In this document: in pieces, positions 63,204 through 64,000 of the stretch
Layout: every line of letters begins with the position of its first letter
How positions within the stretch are numbered: position 1 is the first letter of the stretch
Source of the DNA: CAYOPZ01 sp964406005
Lineage (GTDB): Bacteria > Bacteroidota > Bacteroidia > Bacteroidales > SM23-62
NCBI GenBank assembly: GCA_964406005.1
Contig: CAYOPZ010000001.1
Location: 1 to 64,000 of the forward strand
Direction of reading: 5' to 3'
DNA: 64,000 bases
Translations under genes and position numbers: made by a program
Notes under the pieces: generated by a model
Told to the model about the DNA's origin: nothing
The model's input: only the letters and a program-made list of their open reading frames with translations
Databases searched by the model: none

Positions 63204-63833
63204 TTATTTCAGCAATTCCAGTCCCTCGGTGGCAGACGACCCCCCCGGAGTATGAAGGAGCGCTTTCTGGAAAAAGACTTTCGCCTCCCTTGTATGCTGA
63301 AGCTTCAATTGGGTCCAGGCAAGCATGGTGAGCGCATCGTAATCAAAAGGGTAGAGATTGACCACCTTGTCAAAATAACGCAGTGCCGTTTCGTAGTCCT
63401 CCCTCCCGTAATAGATCAGCCCGAGCCTGTGCATGGCGACGGAATTGTTCGGCGTGATCTCCAGGATCTTTTCGTACTGGCCGATGACCATACTCCAGTT
63501 CCCCATGGCCGCGCCCGGATATGCAATCCCGAACCTTGATTCCACCGCATAGGGCCTCAGGTTTATGGCTTTGTTGTAATAAGCCACGGATTCCGTGAAA
63601 TTTCCGGTTTCATAGCTCAGCCATCCCAGCCTCAGGTTGATCTCGTAGGAATCTTCCTTGTAGACGGATTTCAGAGAATTGATGGCTGAAACAAAATTCC
63701 CGGCCGCTTCCTGGAGATAGCTTTCCTGGAAGGCATCCTTGGTTTCTGAAAAATCCTGGGCACTTGCAGCAGTGTATGACAGTACCAGCAACAATACCGC
63801 AGCGCCGGTTCTGAATGATTGTACTTTTTTCAT
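63204..63833 (-). CDS. TPR-repeat periplasmic protein
   Basis: A 209-residue protein with a signal peptide (ending ASAQ, residue ~26) and about five tetratricopeptide units (LRLGWLSYETGNFTESVAYYNKAINLRP, MHRLGLIYYGREDYETALRYFDKVVNLYP, LTMLAWTQLKLQHTREAKVFF). TPRs are protein-docking scaffolds. It lies 45 nt downstream of a partial outer-membrane barrel gene on the same strand, an arrangement seen for YaiO-type barrels with TPR partners. It converges with the Wzi-like gene (5-nt gap). Confidence 0.82.
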   Translation of the reverse strand: MKKVQSFRTGAAVLLLVLSYTAASAQDFSETKDAFQESYLQEAAGNFVSAINSLKSVYKEDSYEINLRLGWLSYETGNFTESVAYYNKAINLRPYAVESRFGIAYPGAAMGNWSMVIGQYEKILEITPNNSVAMHRLGLIYYGREDYETALRYFDKVVNLYPFDYDALTMLAWTQLKLQHTREAKVFFQKALLHTPGGSSATEGLELLK

Positions 63834-63878
63834 GATAAATATGTATTTAAGACATAATCCGTAATATCCCCGGGAATC

Positions 63879-64000
63879 CTATATTTTCCACAGGACACCC
63901 CCGAATACTGAGAAACTGTTATATGTCAGTGGATTGATTAGCGCTCCGCCTTCAGTATCAAGGGGAACAAAGCGGCTCCTGTACTGTACCCATCTTACCC
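63879..64000 (-). CDS. C-terminal end of an outer-membrane barrel protein (partial)
   Basis: The minus-strand frame enters from the window edge and gives 39 codons before TAG at 63879-63881. The residues RWVQYRSRFVPLDTEGGAL, then SVFGGVLWKI, look like the last two strands of a YaiO-like or similar outer-membrane beta-barrel. Too short for a firm family call. Probably cotranscribed with the TPR gene downstream. Confidence 0.5.
   Translation of the reverse strand, partial: VRWVQYRSRFVPLDTEGGALINPLTYNSFSVFGGVLWKI

Noticed and set aside
63024..63539. Plus-strand 171-codon frame over the Wzi-like and TPR gene ends
   Set aside because: It is a shadow frame covering the 3-prime ends of two convergent, well-supported genes.

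Overview
The window looks like a chromosome segment of a Bacteroidota bacterium (Bacteroidales/Marinilabiliales-like; no finer placement is possible from sequence reading alone). Support: type IX secretion (T9SS) C-terminal sorting domains of both type A and type B, a GldA-type ABC ATPase, an UpxY/NusG-like antiterminator, promoter boxes close to TAnnTTTG with very short leaders, and almost no Shine-Dalgarno sequences. No rRNA, tRNA, CRISPR array, transposase or convincing intrinsic terminator was seen.

Layout. 1-5.9 kb: gldA, an UpxY-like antiterminator, a DUF4143 AAA+ ATPase, a DUF2061-APS kinase fusion, and the GDP-fucose pair gmd/fcl. 5.9-6.9 kb: AT-rich toxin-antitoxin scrap, with a nonsense-interrupted small antitoxin on the minus strand and a higBA pair whose toxin is frameshifted near its C-terminus. 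6.9-9.8 kb: metK (minus) and the initiating polyprenyl-phosphate sugar transferase. 9.85-37.4 kb: one long plus-strand, AT-rich exopolysaccharide/capsule locus. It opens with a winged-helix regulator carrying a perfect palindrome over its promoter, then Wza-like and Wzc-like export proteins. Next comes a nearly complete legionaminic acid pathway (LegB, LegC, acetyltransferase, LegI, PtmE-like, LegF, LegG plus two accessory enzymes), then a dead formyltransferase, Wzx, several glycosyltransferases, a methyltransferase and Wzy. The locus ends in an unusual tail: asparagine-synthase-like protein, two ATP-grasp proteins, a phosphatidylserine-decarboxylase-like protein, a DUF354 protein and a polysaccharide-deacetylase-like protein. 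Many genes overlap by 4 nt, often with GTG or TTG starts.

37.4-59 kb: a T9SS-A repeat protein (minus) diverges from a single giant gene (39400-58986, 6528 residues) for a T9SS-B surface protein. It contains 11 close tandem PKD-like repeats, 27 tandem Ig-like domains and several PKD domains. The 27 Ig domains are arranged as a higher-order repeat of seven domains (2031, 2025 and 2025 bp, then a partial copy). Base composition changes sharply inside this gene near 41.55 kb: its first ~2.1 kb look like the AT-rich locus upstream and the rest like the GC-richer flanks. 59-64 kb: a second DUF4143 ATPase, wecB (UDP-GlcNAc 2-epimerase), a Wzi-like capsule outer-membrane barrel, a TPR protein and the tail of an outer-membrane barrel gene.

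Together the genes describe building, exporting and anchoring a legionaminic-acid-containing surface polysaccharide, plus very large secreted surface proteins. The least described parts are the enzyme set at 29.6-37.4 kb, which could decorate the glycan with amino-acid, amide or amine groups, and the modular giant protein.
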